Source: Porphyridium purpureum
Lineage: Eukaryota > Rhodophyta > Bangiophyceae > Porphyridiales > Porphyridiaceae
Assembly (NCBI GenBank): GCA_008690995.1
Contig: VRMN01000019.1
Location: 1-64,000 of the forward strand
Direction of reading: 5' to 3'
Length of the DNA: 64,000 nt
Below the pieces are notes generated by a model. It worked only from the letters and a program-made list of their open reading frames with translations, had not been told where the DNA came from and did no database searches. This document shows, one piece after another, positions 40,671 to 50,746 of the stretch (positions within the stretch are counted from its first letter, which is position 1; every line of letters begins with the position of its first letter). Made by a program: the position numbers and the translations under genes.

Positions 40671-43163
40671 CTACTGATGCCGAATGGGATGACGCCCAAT
40701 CTCGTATTCACGATACAGGTCAGCAATAAAATTTGCGGCGTACAGAGATCCAGCCAGGTTGACGTGCCGATCGTCACGCATCAGTGACATACCATCCACG
40801 CTCCACACAAAGTAGTCCTGGTTCGATCCCGGCGACACACGAAACGCATCGGCAAAATCCTTGTATGGCAACTGCAACGTGTCCTCTACGTAGGTGCGCA
40901 CATTCTTGTAGCTATTGTAGGCTTCCTTGCCAGAAAACTCTAAACAATCGTGCGCCGGCGGCTTGAGAGTGGGCAAGCACTTGCCCATCCGCTTCGCTGG
41001 CAAAATTCCGATGAATACGGCGCGTAGGCCGCGGCTCTTGATATATTCCACTTCTGGTTTGATCACGACGGCTTTTGGATTATCGGCCATATATTTCGGC
41101 CATGAAATGGCCTCATAGTGCAAGAATACCACACTACCTGGCGGCAGTGCGTCGATGGCCTTGCGCGCGGCGAGCCCGGCAAGAGCACATGCCTGTTTGT
41201 GCAACGGTGCCGATGCATCGTACTTTTCTGGAGCAATCTCTGTCCACCTATGTACGAATTCCAGCCAGCACGCCACATTGTTTATGGACCAAATCGACGC
41301 TCCGAGCTCCTTTCCAACAAATGAAAGCACGGGCTTGAGAGATCCCACTTCGCTATCGCCAATGATAAGAGCACTGGGCTCCTTGGATGCGTCGCCAAGC
41401 ACGCACGGATACATCCCGCCGAGCGCAACTTCCGACGCCTTCCCTCCTCTCTTTTCGCACCACCAAAAGTCGTGCAAGCCGTACATGCGAATCAGGTTCC
41501 ACTGCTTTGCAATGTCCACTGCGTCTTCAATTGAGAGCTTGCGCTTGAGCGGCACGGGCGAAGCGCGCTCAATATGCTCAAACAGCGCATTCCAGTCTGC
41601 TCTGTCCTGCGAAAGGACGGATGCGTTGATCCACCGCGCAGGGGGGAAGGTGGCAGTAATCTGACCTTTCGGCCATTGCTCGACTACCAGCCGAGACGCA
41701 TTCGCCAAGGCGCGTGGCACATATACCTTGTGCCCATCCTTCAGCTCTGGTTCCACGATCGATTCGTACAGCAGGCTGTTCGAGCCAGCCGGTGCCGGGT
41801 CCTGACTCAACGGAATGCTGTTGCCAGCAGCGCTCTCCGTCAGGCCGGGTATGGTGGGAGCGCCGTTCCCATACAGCACGTACAGAGCCGTGCCCAGTGC
41901 AGATACCATCACCAGCCCGATGCTTATCCAATACTCAAAGGGCACGCTGTCACGTATCCGCAAGCGCTTTTCGACGAGTGTGTATTGTACTATGCCCACC
42001 ACCGCCGTCAGCACCACCATCAGCGCCCAATGGTCAAACCAGCCTTGCGCAAAGGGCATTGTGTTGGCCACGAAGCCCAGGAACACGCGAATGGGCCAGT
42101 GCACAAGATACAGCGTGTATGACACGCGCCCGATGCTTGTCATTGCGCTGTTTCCCAGCACGTGTCGGCTCACAATCGACTGCGGGAGCAGGATCAGCAG
42201 CATCGTGCCGAACAGCGTCGGCATCGCCTTTATGCCCGACGGCAGTCTGCCGAGAAGGCCAGACCATCCGCCGTCCAGGCCGGCGCGCTCCTGTCCAAGC
42301 AAGAAAAAGGACGCCACACAGGTGGTCAGCCCGACTACGCTTGCGGCGTCCACCACGATGCCTTGGTGCTCCTGCAGGTGCTCTGACAGGCCGAGCAGGG
42401 CGGCGCCCGCGGAAAACTGGTACACGCGCGATGGAAGCAGGAAGAACGCACCGGACGGATCGTTCGTCTCAAAATGCCACGTCCACGCAAAGCCTACCAC
42501 AGCGAGCAGCCCGAACGCTGCGCCCCACGCCGCCGTCGTGCGTCGCCGAGCACGCGCGCCAGCAGGAGCAGCAGCGCTGGCCACAGCAAGTAGAACTGCT
42601 CCTCCACGGACAGAGACCAAGTGTGCAGGAGCGGCTTGAGCTCGGCGCCGCTGTCCCAATATCCGGCCTCGGAGTAGAACAGCATGTTGGACACTGACAC
42701 CATGCTTGCGACGACGGAGCGGAGCGCCTGCTCGAGCAGCTCACCAGAGTACAGGCTCAGCGCCGCCACGAGCACGCACACGCACGTGCAGAGCGAACTT
42801 GGATACAGGCGCCAGAACCGCTTGCGGTAAAACGCGCGCAGCGAGAAGCTGCCTCTGACGGCGTCGTCGAGGATGTTTCGGGTGACCAGAAACCCGGAGA
42901 GGAGGAAGAACATATCGACGCCGATAAACCCGCCGGCGCCAAACCCGTCTCTGCCAAAGTGGAACATGAGCACCGCGCCGAGCGCGAGCGCGCGCAGCCG
43001 TCCAGGTGCGTCAAGTAGCCCGGGTGCGCGTGCGCGCGCTCGGCGGCGGCGCATCTCCGCCGCGTGCGCGGGCTTCTGCGGCTGTGCGTCAGCTACGACG
43101 TGCGCGGCGTGCGCGCCGTCCTCCACAATTAACACAGACTCGACGACCGGCGTGACGGCCATG
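40671..43163 (-). CDS. Acyltransferase family 3 with C-terminal SGNH domain (OafA-like)
   Basis: This is a membrane O-acyltransferase fused to an SGNH hydrolase-like domain, a layout common in bacterial OafA-type enzymes that acetylate sugars. N-terminal part: RALALGAVLMFHFG, GFIGVDMFFLLSGFLVTRNI, FYRKRFWRLYPSSL, HTWSLSVEEQFYLLWPALL. Then come about ten membrane spans (IGRVSYTLYLVHWPIRVFLG is typical). The SGNH block has IIGDSEVGSL (Ser) and DDRHVN (Asp/His). The coding sequence is split: the N-terminal half lies in one frame (to about 42,550) and the rest in another, joined at a GC-rich site near ARVLGDARRR. A second slip is likely near 43,005, where YLTHLDG sits in a different frame from LRALAL. 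Causes may be decay, tiny introns or base-calling error. The start at 43163 is a guess. Confidence 0.75.
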
Positions 43164-44204
43164 GCGTCTTCCCACCTCCACCGCCACCACCACCGCCACC
43201 ACCACCACCACACACCCCGCGCGTCCCCCAATGCGGCGCACCTGCACGCCCATCGCACATTCTTTCCGCTCAACTGAATCACTGTACCTTGCGCTGTACC
43301 TACACTGTACCTACACTGTACCTACACTGTACCTACACTGTACCTACATTCACCCACTGTACCGCAGATCGAGCGCGCGCGCGCCGGAAATCACGCCGCG
43401 GCGCCGCGCGATCACAAAGCGCCAGTCGGCGGGTGTTCACTGCTGCTGTACACCCCGCGCTCGGTGCGCGTGCGTTGCGCGCGCGCAGCGTGGAAGCAGA
43501 GCAGAACAAGGAGTGGCAAACGCATGAACGTAGTCCTGTGTGGCACAATTGAGCACGCACGCGAGAGGATCCTGGGAACCGGCTCTGCCTGCTGCGTGGC
43601 GTCTACCGCGGCATCCAACCGCGCTGCACCAAACACGCAGATGCGCCAAGCAGGCGTGGCAAAAATGGCCGTTTGAGGCGCACGGAGTGAATAGTGAATC
43701 GGGGTTGTTTTTGTTGTGGCACACCCGGACGTTCGGTCCGCTCGCAGCGGGACTGCGCCATCTTGCGCAGGCCTCCGTTGCGTAACGCGCTCCTTTTCGT
43801 AGCCCGCGTTGCGAATGTTTTCGGGCATGCGCGCACGTGTACTTGAGCAGACATCACCAATCTCTGCGTGCAAAAGTTTGGCTGCGCATCTCGGCTCACC
43901 AGCAGCTGCAGACAAGGACTCGCAGAGATTTACGCACCCTCGCGCGCGGCTCATGATCGGGGCTGAGCCAAGCTCGCTTCCTTCAAGCCTTGCCTGACGC
44001 GGACTTTCAGCCACTTTGGCGCGAGTCAACGACGCATGTCACCGCGCCCGGTGCCTTTCCGTTCTATCGGTAGGCGGTGAGAATGGGATGCGCCATGCTC
44101 ACTATCCGCAAAAACATGCAACATGCCCACTTGCCATAGCCAAGAATCAATCCTTGTCGCAAGTCCCTGCAAGAAAAATGACATCCATCGCCTGCAAGGC
44201 CCAG
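43164..44204. other. Spacer with a tandem repeat, no gene seen
   Basis: A CCACCACCG-type simple repeat (43170-43215) and an 11-bp tandem array lie near the acyltransferase start. The minus frame at 43412-44029 is open but has no recognisable domain. A short signal-peptide-like stretch in it (MRLPLLVLLCFHAARAQ) is followed by a stop within 40 codons. Confidence 0.45.
43294..43349. repeat. 11-bp tandem repeat CTGTACCTACA
   Basis: About five perfect copies of CTGTACCTACA in tandem, with a further partial copy at 43357. They lie about 130 bp upstream of the acyltransferase coding region. Confidence 0.9.
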
Positions 44205-45191
44205 CTATGCGTGCTTGCGCGCGTTCAGGCTTTCCAGTAAGAGACAGGCCTTGCATGTACTTTGACTCGACAGATACCCACAGACGCTACAAGCACGGCG
44301 GGTTTGCCCCGTAAGCGCTGAGGACCGCGACGGGTCGACGCGCGCGGATGGAAGCAGACCCGCAGAGACGATTGTGTCTGCAATCGTGCTGGGCCGCACG
44401 GCCTCCAGGTCCTTGATGAGCGCACGCACATGGCCGCGGTATGCCTCGGGCGAGTAGATGCACTCGGTCGCAAAGTAGTCGAGCTTCTTGAAATACGCGT
44501 ACAGAACGATTTCCTTTTCGTAGCACCACTTGAGCGGCTTGACCCGTGGCAGGCTGGGTAGTGCCGCCGCACCTGCTTCCTTGCCCGACTGGCCGCAGTC
44601 TTCGTCCATCGTCACGCCATGAATGCACCGCGTAAGACGCGGAAAGTCGCCGCGCAAGAGGTTAAGCAACACAGTTTCCGCCAGATCGTCCGCGTTGTGC
44701 CCCGTGGCAATCTTATCGGCGTTCATCTTGATTGCGCCGCGGTCGAGCGCTTGCCGACGAAACACACCGCAGTAGGTGCAGTTCGCGCGCCGCCCTTCCT
44801 GTTCGACGACCTGGTCCATGCTCCATCCAAACAGCTCTGAGTAGGGGAGGATATAAAGCGGCAGCTCATACTGCACCTGGTGCTGCTGCACGGCACGCAA
44901 CGAATCGTCGCGGTATCCAGCAATGCCTTCATCAATCGACAGCAGAAACAAGTCGAGGCCGTAGCCATAACGCGCGTTCAGCGCCTGCAAGACATACGCC
45001 AAGACCGTCGAGTCCTTCCCGCCAGACGCGCCAATGGCCACCTTCTCACCATGCACAAACATGCGCTCGCGCACAATCGTCTCGTGCACCTCGCGTTCGA
45101 ACGCGCGGAAGAAGCACTCGACGCACACCGCGTCCGCGGTCTTTGGGCGCTTCACGCGCGCGCGCGCGTCGCCGCAGTACACGCACTTCAT
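44205..45191 (-). CDS. CTU1: Cytoplasmic tRNA 2-thiolation protein 1 (CTU1/NCS6)
   Basis: This 328-residue ATP-pyrophosphatase works with CTU2/NCS2 and the URM1 sulfur carrier to thiolate the wobble uridine of tRNA Lys, Glu and Gln in the cytosol. Visible: N-terminal zinc pair CVYCGD and [27 protein letters not shown], containing the PP-loop [37 protein letters not shown]; a [15 protein letters not shown] motif; and a C-terminal Cys pair set ([16 protein letters not shown]). The frame is open further upstream, but the ATG at 45191 gives the standard family N-terminus ([19 protein letters not shown]). It is complete with no intron, and shares a 400-bp upstream region with the divergent PPR-like gene. 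Confidence 0.95.
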   Translation of the reverse strand: MKCVYCGDARARVKRPKTADAVCVECFFRAFEREVHETIVRERMFVHGEKVAIGASGGKDSTVLAYVLQALNARYGYGLDLFLLSIDEGIAGYRDDSLRAVQQHQVQYELPLYILPYSELFGWSMDQVVEQEGRRANCTYCGVFRRQALDRGAIKMNADKIATGHNADDLAETVLLNLLRGDFPRLTRCIHGVTMDEDCGQSGKEAGAAALPSLPRVKPLKWCYEKEIVLYAYFKKLDYFATECIYSPEAYRGHVRALIKDLEAVRPSTIADTIVSAGLLPSARVDPSRSSALTGQTRRACSVCGYLSSQSTCKACLLLESLNARKHA

Positions 45192-45596
45192 CCCTAATCC
45201 GTCGGAAGCGCGATGCCCGTTCTGTATGACCAGCGGCCGACGTGCATGCGACCCGGAAAAGTCGCGATGACTGTGGCGCACGCTCGTCCTCAGGGGCGCG
45301 GTCTCCGTGTTCGACTGCGGAGCGCGCGCGGAAACTCGTCGCATGCGCATGAGTGCGTACGGGCCAGCTGTTGCTCCTCGGGCTGCTGTAGCTCGGCTGC
45401 CGCATCAGCTCCACCGCAAACTCGCGCAGCATGCGCGTCGGTCGCGCGTGCGCACGTGGCGACCGCCTGTCACTCGACGCGCAATGGAGAAGGCCGGCGC
45501 CGGGCACCACTTACGCAGCGGGCGCAATAATGCGCTGGCGTCCGGGTTCGCCCGCACACGTTGTGCGTTGCACGCGTGCGGGCGCCGTGATGGGCT
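45192..45596. promoter_or_regulatory. Divergent promoter region between CTU1 and the PPR-like gene
   Basis: These 405 GC-rich bases lie between two genes that point away from each other. No TATA box is evident. Frames are open here only because of base composition. Confidence 0.45.
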
Positions 45597-47635
45597 ATGC
45601 GCAGCGAACCCAAGATGTGGGATCAAGAACCGCCGCCGCGAGATAGATACAGAGGCCCGTCGGCGAATACGAGGGGCGACAAGACGACGTACGGGAACAA
45701 GTCAGTGAAGAATACGAACAGAACCGCGGATCCGCAGACGATATCGCTCAACAGGACACTGCGTGCTGCGTTAAGAACGGCACGGGCGGCGGCTGGTGGT
45801 CTTGAGCAGATACCAGATTTGTTGGAAACGACTGCGGCACCCTTTAACCACCTGACGGTCAAGTATGCGTTGAGACTGACTAGAAAGATGTCGGACAAAA
45901 CACCGCGGGCCAAGCTGGCGTTTGCCGTACGTGTGGTGCAGCGCGCGCGTCGCGACAATGCCCGACTCGATTCATACAGTTTGCTTCACACTCTGGCGCT
46001 CGCGAAGCCTTTCCGCAAGGTAAACTTGATCCGCGCACTCAAGCGAGTCGTTGAACAGCATCACATGGAGCAAGAGCATCAACAGAACAATCGCAGACAC
46101 AGCCAGGCAGCTCTGCTGATGGAAACTTACTTCAGACTTGTGTCCCATTGGGCGCTTTGCGGGCGCCCGGCGCTCCGAGACGCGTCTGTGCTTGAGATGA
46201 TGCGCGCCTACCAAACTCAGGACGCAGACGTCTTTGAGCGTCTGCTGAGCTACCTGATTTATCGCCAGCAAACCGATGCCGCCGTGGCGATATGGAAACT
46301 GATGGGCGCACCGGCGCTGCCAGCGGGCCAGCCCATCGACGTTGGTCTGCTCAATGCTGGCACGTTGCTCTGCAGCGTCACTCATGATGCGGCTCAAGCT
46401 CAGCGAATTGTGCGCAAATATAAGGAGATGTGTTTTACGCCAAAGACGGACGTATTTTTCGTCCTTATGTCGATTTTCATCAAGGCGAAGCGGCTAGACA
46501 GGGCGCGCAAGCTCATGCGCTGGATGAGTGGCCTGGTGGGATACAAGTACGTCTTGCACGAGCGCGAGCTGCATGAGTATGTCCGAATATGCCTAGAGTC
46601 GGGTACGGAAGCTGAGGACCTTTTGCCGCTGGCTGACCTGCTGGTTTGCACGGAGCGGCTGTGTGGGAATGCTGTAGATCGCCTGGGATTCTTCCGGGCA
46701 TACTTCAAAGCGCTGCAATCGGGTGTATCGGAAGGACGACTGTCGTCACGTGTGCGTGAAGTGGCCGATTGCGCGGGCGCGTGTTTAAGCATTGGGAAAT
46801 CGAGGACAATGTGATCTCGAGCCGCATGGCTTATCTCGCGTCACACGGAGAGCGACTAGACATGGCGCTGCGTGTTGCACGAGACAACTTTCAGCGACAG
46901 CGCAACCTGCCCTTGTCGGCAAGTCGCGTCATAGCTGGGGTGCACGGTTTATTGCGCACTTTTGCATACGAGGCGATTGCAGAGCAGAGTGTCTTGTCTG
47001 GGCGTGTGCCTGATGCCATTTCACTCTTATTCGGCACCAACGGCACTGAGCCGCAGTATCCGCATGGGACCGCGTACATACTGGTCGCATGCTACATTCG
47101 CGCCTTTGGCAAGCTTGGCCGACTAGACCTTTCCGCCGACGTGTTCGACACATATTCGCGACTCCACGAAGGCAATGCGTTTGTGTCCAATTCATACCTG
47201 TTCGCCCTTGGGCATGCTGGACACCGCATGGATGCGGTAGCTCTCGTACGAAGGCTTGAGAATGCTCAGAAGGTCGGAGCGCCTGTCATCGACGGCGTGA
47301 CCTACTCCGCGCTCGGTAAGATCTTACTGGAGGGCCTCTCGAGCAGCGCGACCAACGACCTGTGCGACCCTGCGCAGGCTGTTCCCGTGGATACAGTCGT
47401 TGAGATGCTTGGCCACATGGAAGCCTATCTCGACGGCGTCGGCGAGCAACTGCCAAAATGCTTTGTTTCGGATAAAGCGCCAAGGGCAGTTGATGTGCAG
47501 AACCAGGCTTATCAGAATCGTTCCTTATCTCGCAAATCAAACAGAGAAATGGAAGGGGCTAGCTCGAAAGACACGATTCCAGGCATAATCGCGCAGATCA
47601 GAAAAAAACTAAGCGTGAGACAGAATGGGCAATAA
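45597..47635 (+). CDS. Pentatricopeptide-repeat-like protein
   Basis: This all-helical repeat protein probably binds organellar RNA. PPR-like helical pairs include FFVLMSIFIKAKRLDRARKL followed by MRWM; AYILVACYIRAFGKLGRLDL followed by SADVFDTY; and YLFALGHAGHRMDAVALVRR followed by LEN. A basic, disordered N-terminus could include an organelle-targeting peptide. The protein runs in one frame from 45597 to about 46,780 and in a second frame from there to 47635. The switch lies in GC-rich sequence near 46,770, and the second frame continues the same fold (GRVFKHWEIEDNV). A frame slip is more likely than an intron, because no spacer separates the two. Length as a single protein would be about 680 residues. 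Confidence 0.65.
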
Positions 47636-49592
47636 GCTTGTCATCCACAAGGGCTTCGGTAGATTCCAGCAGCTACGCCGGCTAATCCGCAACGAGACAG
47701 CGCGCACGTGCGCGGTCTGTTACTTCAAAGTAAGGAGCCATGGGCGCAGTAGCGGGCCTCATGTTGCGACCATGTGCGCCGATTGTACCAATCAAGCTGA
47801 TCTTTCTGCCGTCGGAAATCTGAACCGCAGCCGGCAAAGGCTGATGCCTTTCGAATTTTCTCGTCCACGCCCTCTGCAAGAATGGGCGCAGTGCTCAAAT
47901 CAAGGCGATGGAAAGCATCCAGATCTAAAGGAAAGCACTCACAGTGGTCGACAGAAAAGTCAACAAGTTTTCTCGCCCGCTTACATGTGTACTCCATGAG
48001 CACATCGGGCTCAACAATGTGCTCATTTAACAGCACGAACATGACTTGGTGTCAGAGTCGTCGCTGACATTAACACCCGGATCGCTTTCTTGAGGTGACC
48101 CGACACATTCTCATTTTCGCGGGACGCGCAAAGCGGTCAGAGTTTGAGCAGGAGCGTACGGGATCTACTGTCTTGTACCGCAAAACAGCAATCAAGCTCG
48201 ACTTACCTCTCGGCATCCTCCGCCTGCAGAATCGTGCTTCTTCGCCTAACATGCATGTCTCAAAGTCGGCGGCTCGAGCAAGATCAGCGAAAGAATCTTC
48301 TAACAGGTGCTTCGGAAGAAAAAAAAGCGTTGATGAACGCACGCTGCGATTCAGCGTCATCTCCAAAAGCCCCACTCGAAAATTAGCCATGGATCGCTTG
48401 CTTACGGCCGCAGAAAAATTGCTTGCTCCGGGTGTACCGAGAATGGGCGACACATCTGCCACAATGTAAAATGCCACTTCGGATGCAGCATAGCACAACT
48501 ACCAAAGCTGCGCGTTGACTCAAGGTTCTGAAGATGACCGCGTGGGATGCCATCTGGCGCACATTTAGACCGACTGTGGGGTCAAGGTGACTTTAAAGTC
48601 GGCAGCATGTCCAACCCATACACAGATGCTGTAAAGTGATGCTTGACATGCGTGTTGCACATCAATTTCAAGCAAGCGAAAAGTGACGTCAATAACAACC
48701 GGGTGTCAGCCTTGATGTATGATAGCGAGTGTGAGCATCATATGACCGCACACCACAGAAGTCAACCACGTTCGCGTTTTTCCACATCTAACTCGCCGCC
48801 CTTGAAACCATGGCGTGTCGTGTCTGACGGGCGAGCTCGGTGCACAGTCGAACAAGAACGGGGAGCTAAACACAATGGGTAAGGTTGCGAGACTCGGGCA
48901 TAATTCCTGAACCCGTATGAGCGGGCATGCGTCAAGCACTTCCTCCATAAATCGAGCGTATCCTTGTTCCTTGTGAAGATACGAGCAGCAAAATGCCGCT
49001 GGTGTCGTCTTGTACAGAGCCTCCGCCTGCCAGCCTTCTTCCTTTCCCGAGCGCTCGGCCGTGACGCTTGAAATGATAGTGTCCTTCGATACCCAGGGTA
49101 CGGATTTCCAGGACAGACGTCCGCGTCCACAAGCGGCACAACAAGCGCTTCATTCTGTCGATGCGCCACGCCGCGCAGCACTGACGCCGCGATCATTCGA
49201 GGTGCCGCTGGATGTCTTCACGCTTGCGATTTAATATGATTTGCTCGTCCAGCTGCACACGTCCCAGTGACGGTCGCCGGGCCACACCCCGTCCAGCGCG
49301 CGAGCTGCGTGACGGTTGTTCGCTGCACGACACGGGACTGCACGCAACAAGGCAAATTCGCTGATTACATGGACGTGCTTTTGCATTGCCCTAATGGCGG
49401 TTGGATTCATCCGTCGTTTGCCGGACGAAACTACATTTCGAAGTCGCGGCACCCGACAACGGTACATGAGCAACTCATCACTGTCTATCTCACGTTGTAA
49501 CTCCTGACTTTTCTCCTTACTGCCTGTAAAACCCATAAATCAAAGACACAGCTTGTATTTCACGATGTTTATAACCTTCGGAGGTTTCAATT
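47636..49592. other. Two kilobases without a confident gene
   Basis: Several overlapping frames are open on both strands: minus 47725-48042, 48070-48498 and 48762-49196; plus 47625-47999 and 48095-48469. The plus frame at 47625 has a CxxC pair set (CAVC...CADC), which could be zinc-binding. None has a recognisable domain. The end at 49593-49597 is the CTTGT target duplication of copia B. Confidence 0.4.
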
Positions 49593-49597
49593 CTTGT

Positions 49598-49886
49598 CAG
49601 TAAAGGGACGGTTTAGCGTAACGGCTAGGATCCGTTTGCTGTAACGGTTAGTGACCGTTCTAAGCAAGACTTTGGCGCCCACCTCGGTATGGTGCGGCAG
49701 CTTTCGGTGACCGTTGCAGACGACATTGGTCCGTGCGTGTCCTGCCGGAGTGCGGGTATAAATTGCAGTCGCGGACGAAGTTTTCGGGTCCAAGACGCAG
49801 CAGTCAAGCAAAAAAGGACTATCATCCTTCAGTGCAAGCAAGACGAGAGTAAAGTTGCGTTATACTTGAAGCTAACACTTCTACAG
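49598..49886 (+). repeat. Left LTR of copia B
   Basis: The LTR runs from CAGTAAAGGG to CTTCTACAG. It has GTAACGG direct repeats, a small AACGGT/ACCGTT hairpin, and a TATAAAT box near 49757. Confidence 0.85.
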
Positions 49887-49898
49887 TGGTATCATCGC
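49887..49898 (+). promoter_or_regulatory. Primer-binding site of copia B
   Basis: TGGTATCATCGC directly follows the LTR and is identical to that of element A. It implies a shared tRNA primer ending in GCGATGATACCA. Confidence 0.8.
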
Positions 49899-49916
49899 TT
49901 TGGGTTTCGATAGAGG

Positions 49917-50735
49917 ATGGAGGCACTTTCGCGTGCAATGGCGAGGCCGGGGCCCGCTGACTTGGTGCAGGTGTCGCGCCTTGACGTTTATGATGGGGCG
50001 CGTGACGCGCTGGCCATTAAAACGTGGTTGTTCAGTGCGCGCGAGGTTATCTACATTCCGCTGCGCGATGCGGCGGTGGCCGCGGTGGCAGCTGCTCGGG
50101 CGGCGCCTGGAACCGCTGGGCCTGGACGCACAGCAGACGAACTTCGTCGCGACGCCGAGTTAAAGGCGATCAGGGCGGCCGCGACGTACTTCCGCGGTCC
50201 GGCCCTGGTGTGGTGGATGGCAACAACAACCCAAGGATCCTCGCCTGGGACGTGGGATGAATTCTCTGCGACGATTGAGGCAACGTTTACGCCACCACAT
50301 GCAGCGCGCGCCGCACGTGATGTGCTTGCAACCCTGAGGCAGTCACGTTCCGTGGAGGAATACGTGAACGAATTCGCGCGTGTTACGCTGATGATTCCTC
50401 GTTTGACAGAGGAGGAAAGGCTTGACCGTTTTGTCCGCGGGCTGAAACCGAAAATCAAGGTTGAAGTCCTGAAAGCGGACGTTGCTTCGGTAACGCATGC
50501 AGCCCGGGTTGCATCGGCAGCAGAGTCTGCATATGGAGGCTCGCTCTCCCTCTACGGGAGCTCTGCAGGACACGATGGGCCTGCACCAATGGACCTGGGG
50601 GCGGTCAGCGCGGGTGCGCTTCCGTCGCGCCGTCGCCGGAAAAAGAATAGGGACGGCTGTTGGAATTGCGGGAAGGAGGATCACGTGCGAGCAACGTGCC
50701 CTGATTTAAAAGGTTTGGCCCCCAGCCGGGCCTAG
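49917..50735 (+). CDS. gag: Copia B gag protein
   Basis: This 272-codon gag has a helical core (AIKTWLFSAREV, RAAATYFRGPALVWWMA, TWDEFSATIEATFTP, VEEYVNEFARVTLMI, DRFVRGLKPKIKVEV) and a CCHC knuckle (CWNCGKEDHVRATC). The core resembles gag of E closely. Pol starts 11 bases after the stop in another frame, with no overlap of the start-to-stop frames. Confidence 0.85.
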   Translation: MEALSRAMARPGPADLVQVSRLDVYDGARDALAIKTWLFSAREVIYIPLRDAAVAAVAAARAAPGTAGPGRTADELRRDAELKAIRAAATYFRGPALVWWMATTTQGSSPGTWDEFSATIEATFTPPHAARAARDVLATLRQSRSVEEYVNEFARVTLMIPRLTEEERLDRFVRGLKPKIKVEVLKADVASVTHAARVASAAESAYGGSLSLYGSSAGHDGPAPMDLGAVSAGALPSRRRRKKNRDGCWNCGKEDHVRATCPDLKGLAPSRA

Positions 50736-50746
50736 GCGGCCTGGGC

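Noticed and set aside
40810-40835. GGTTCGATCCCGG as a tRNA T-loop
   Set aside because: It lies inside the acyltransferase coding region and no cloverleaf can be drawn around it.
43412-44029. Minus-strand 205-codon frame with signal-peptide-like MRLPLLVLLCF
   Set aside because: No domain, biased composition, and the candidate signal is followed by a stop within 40 codons.
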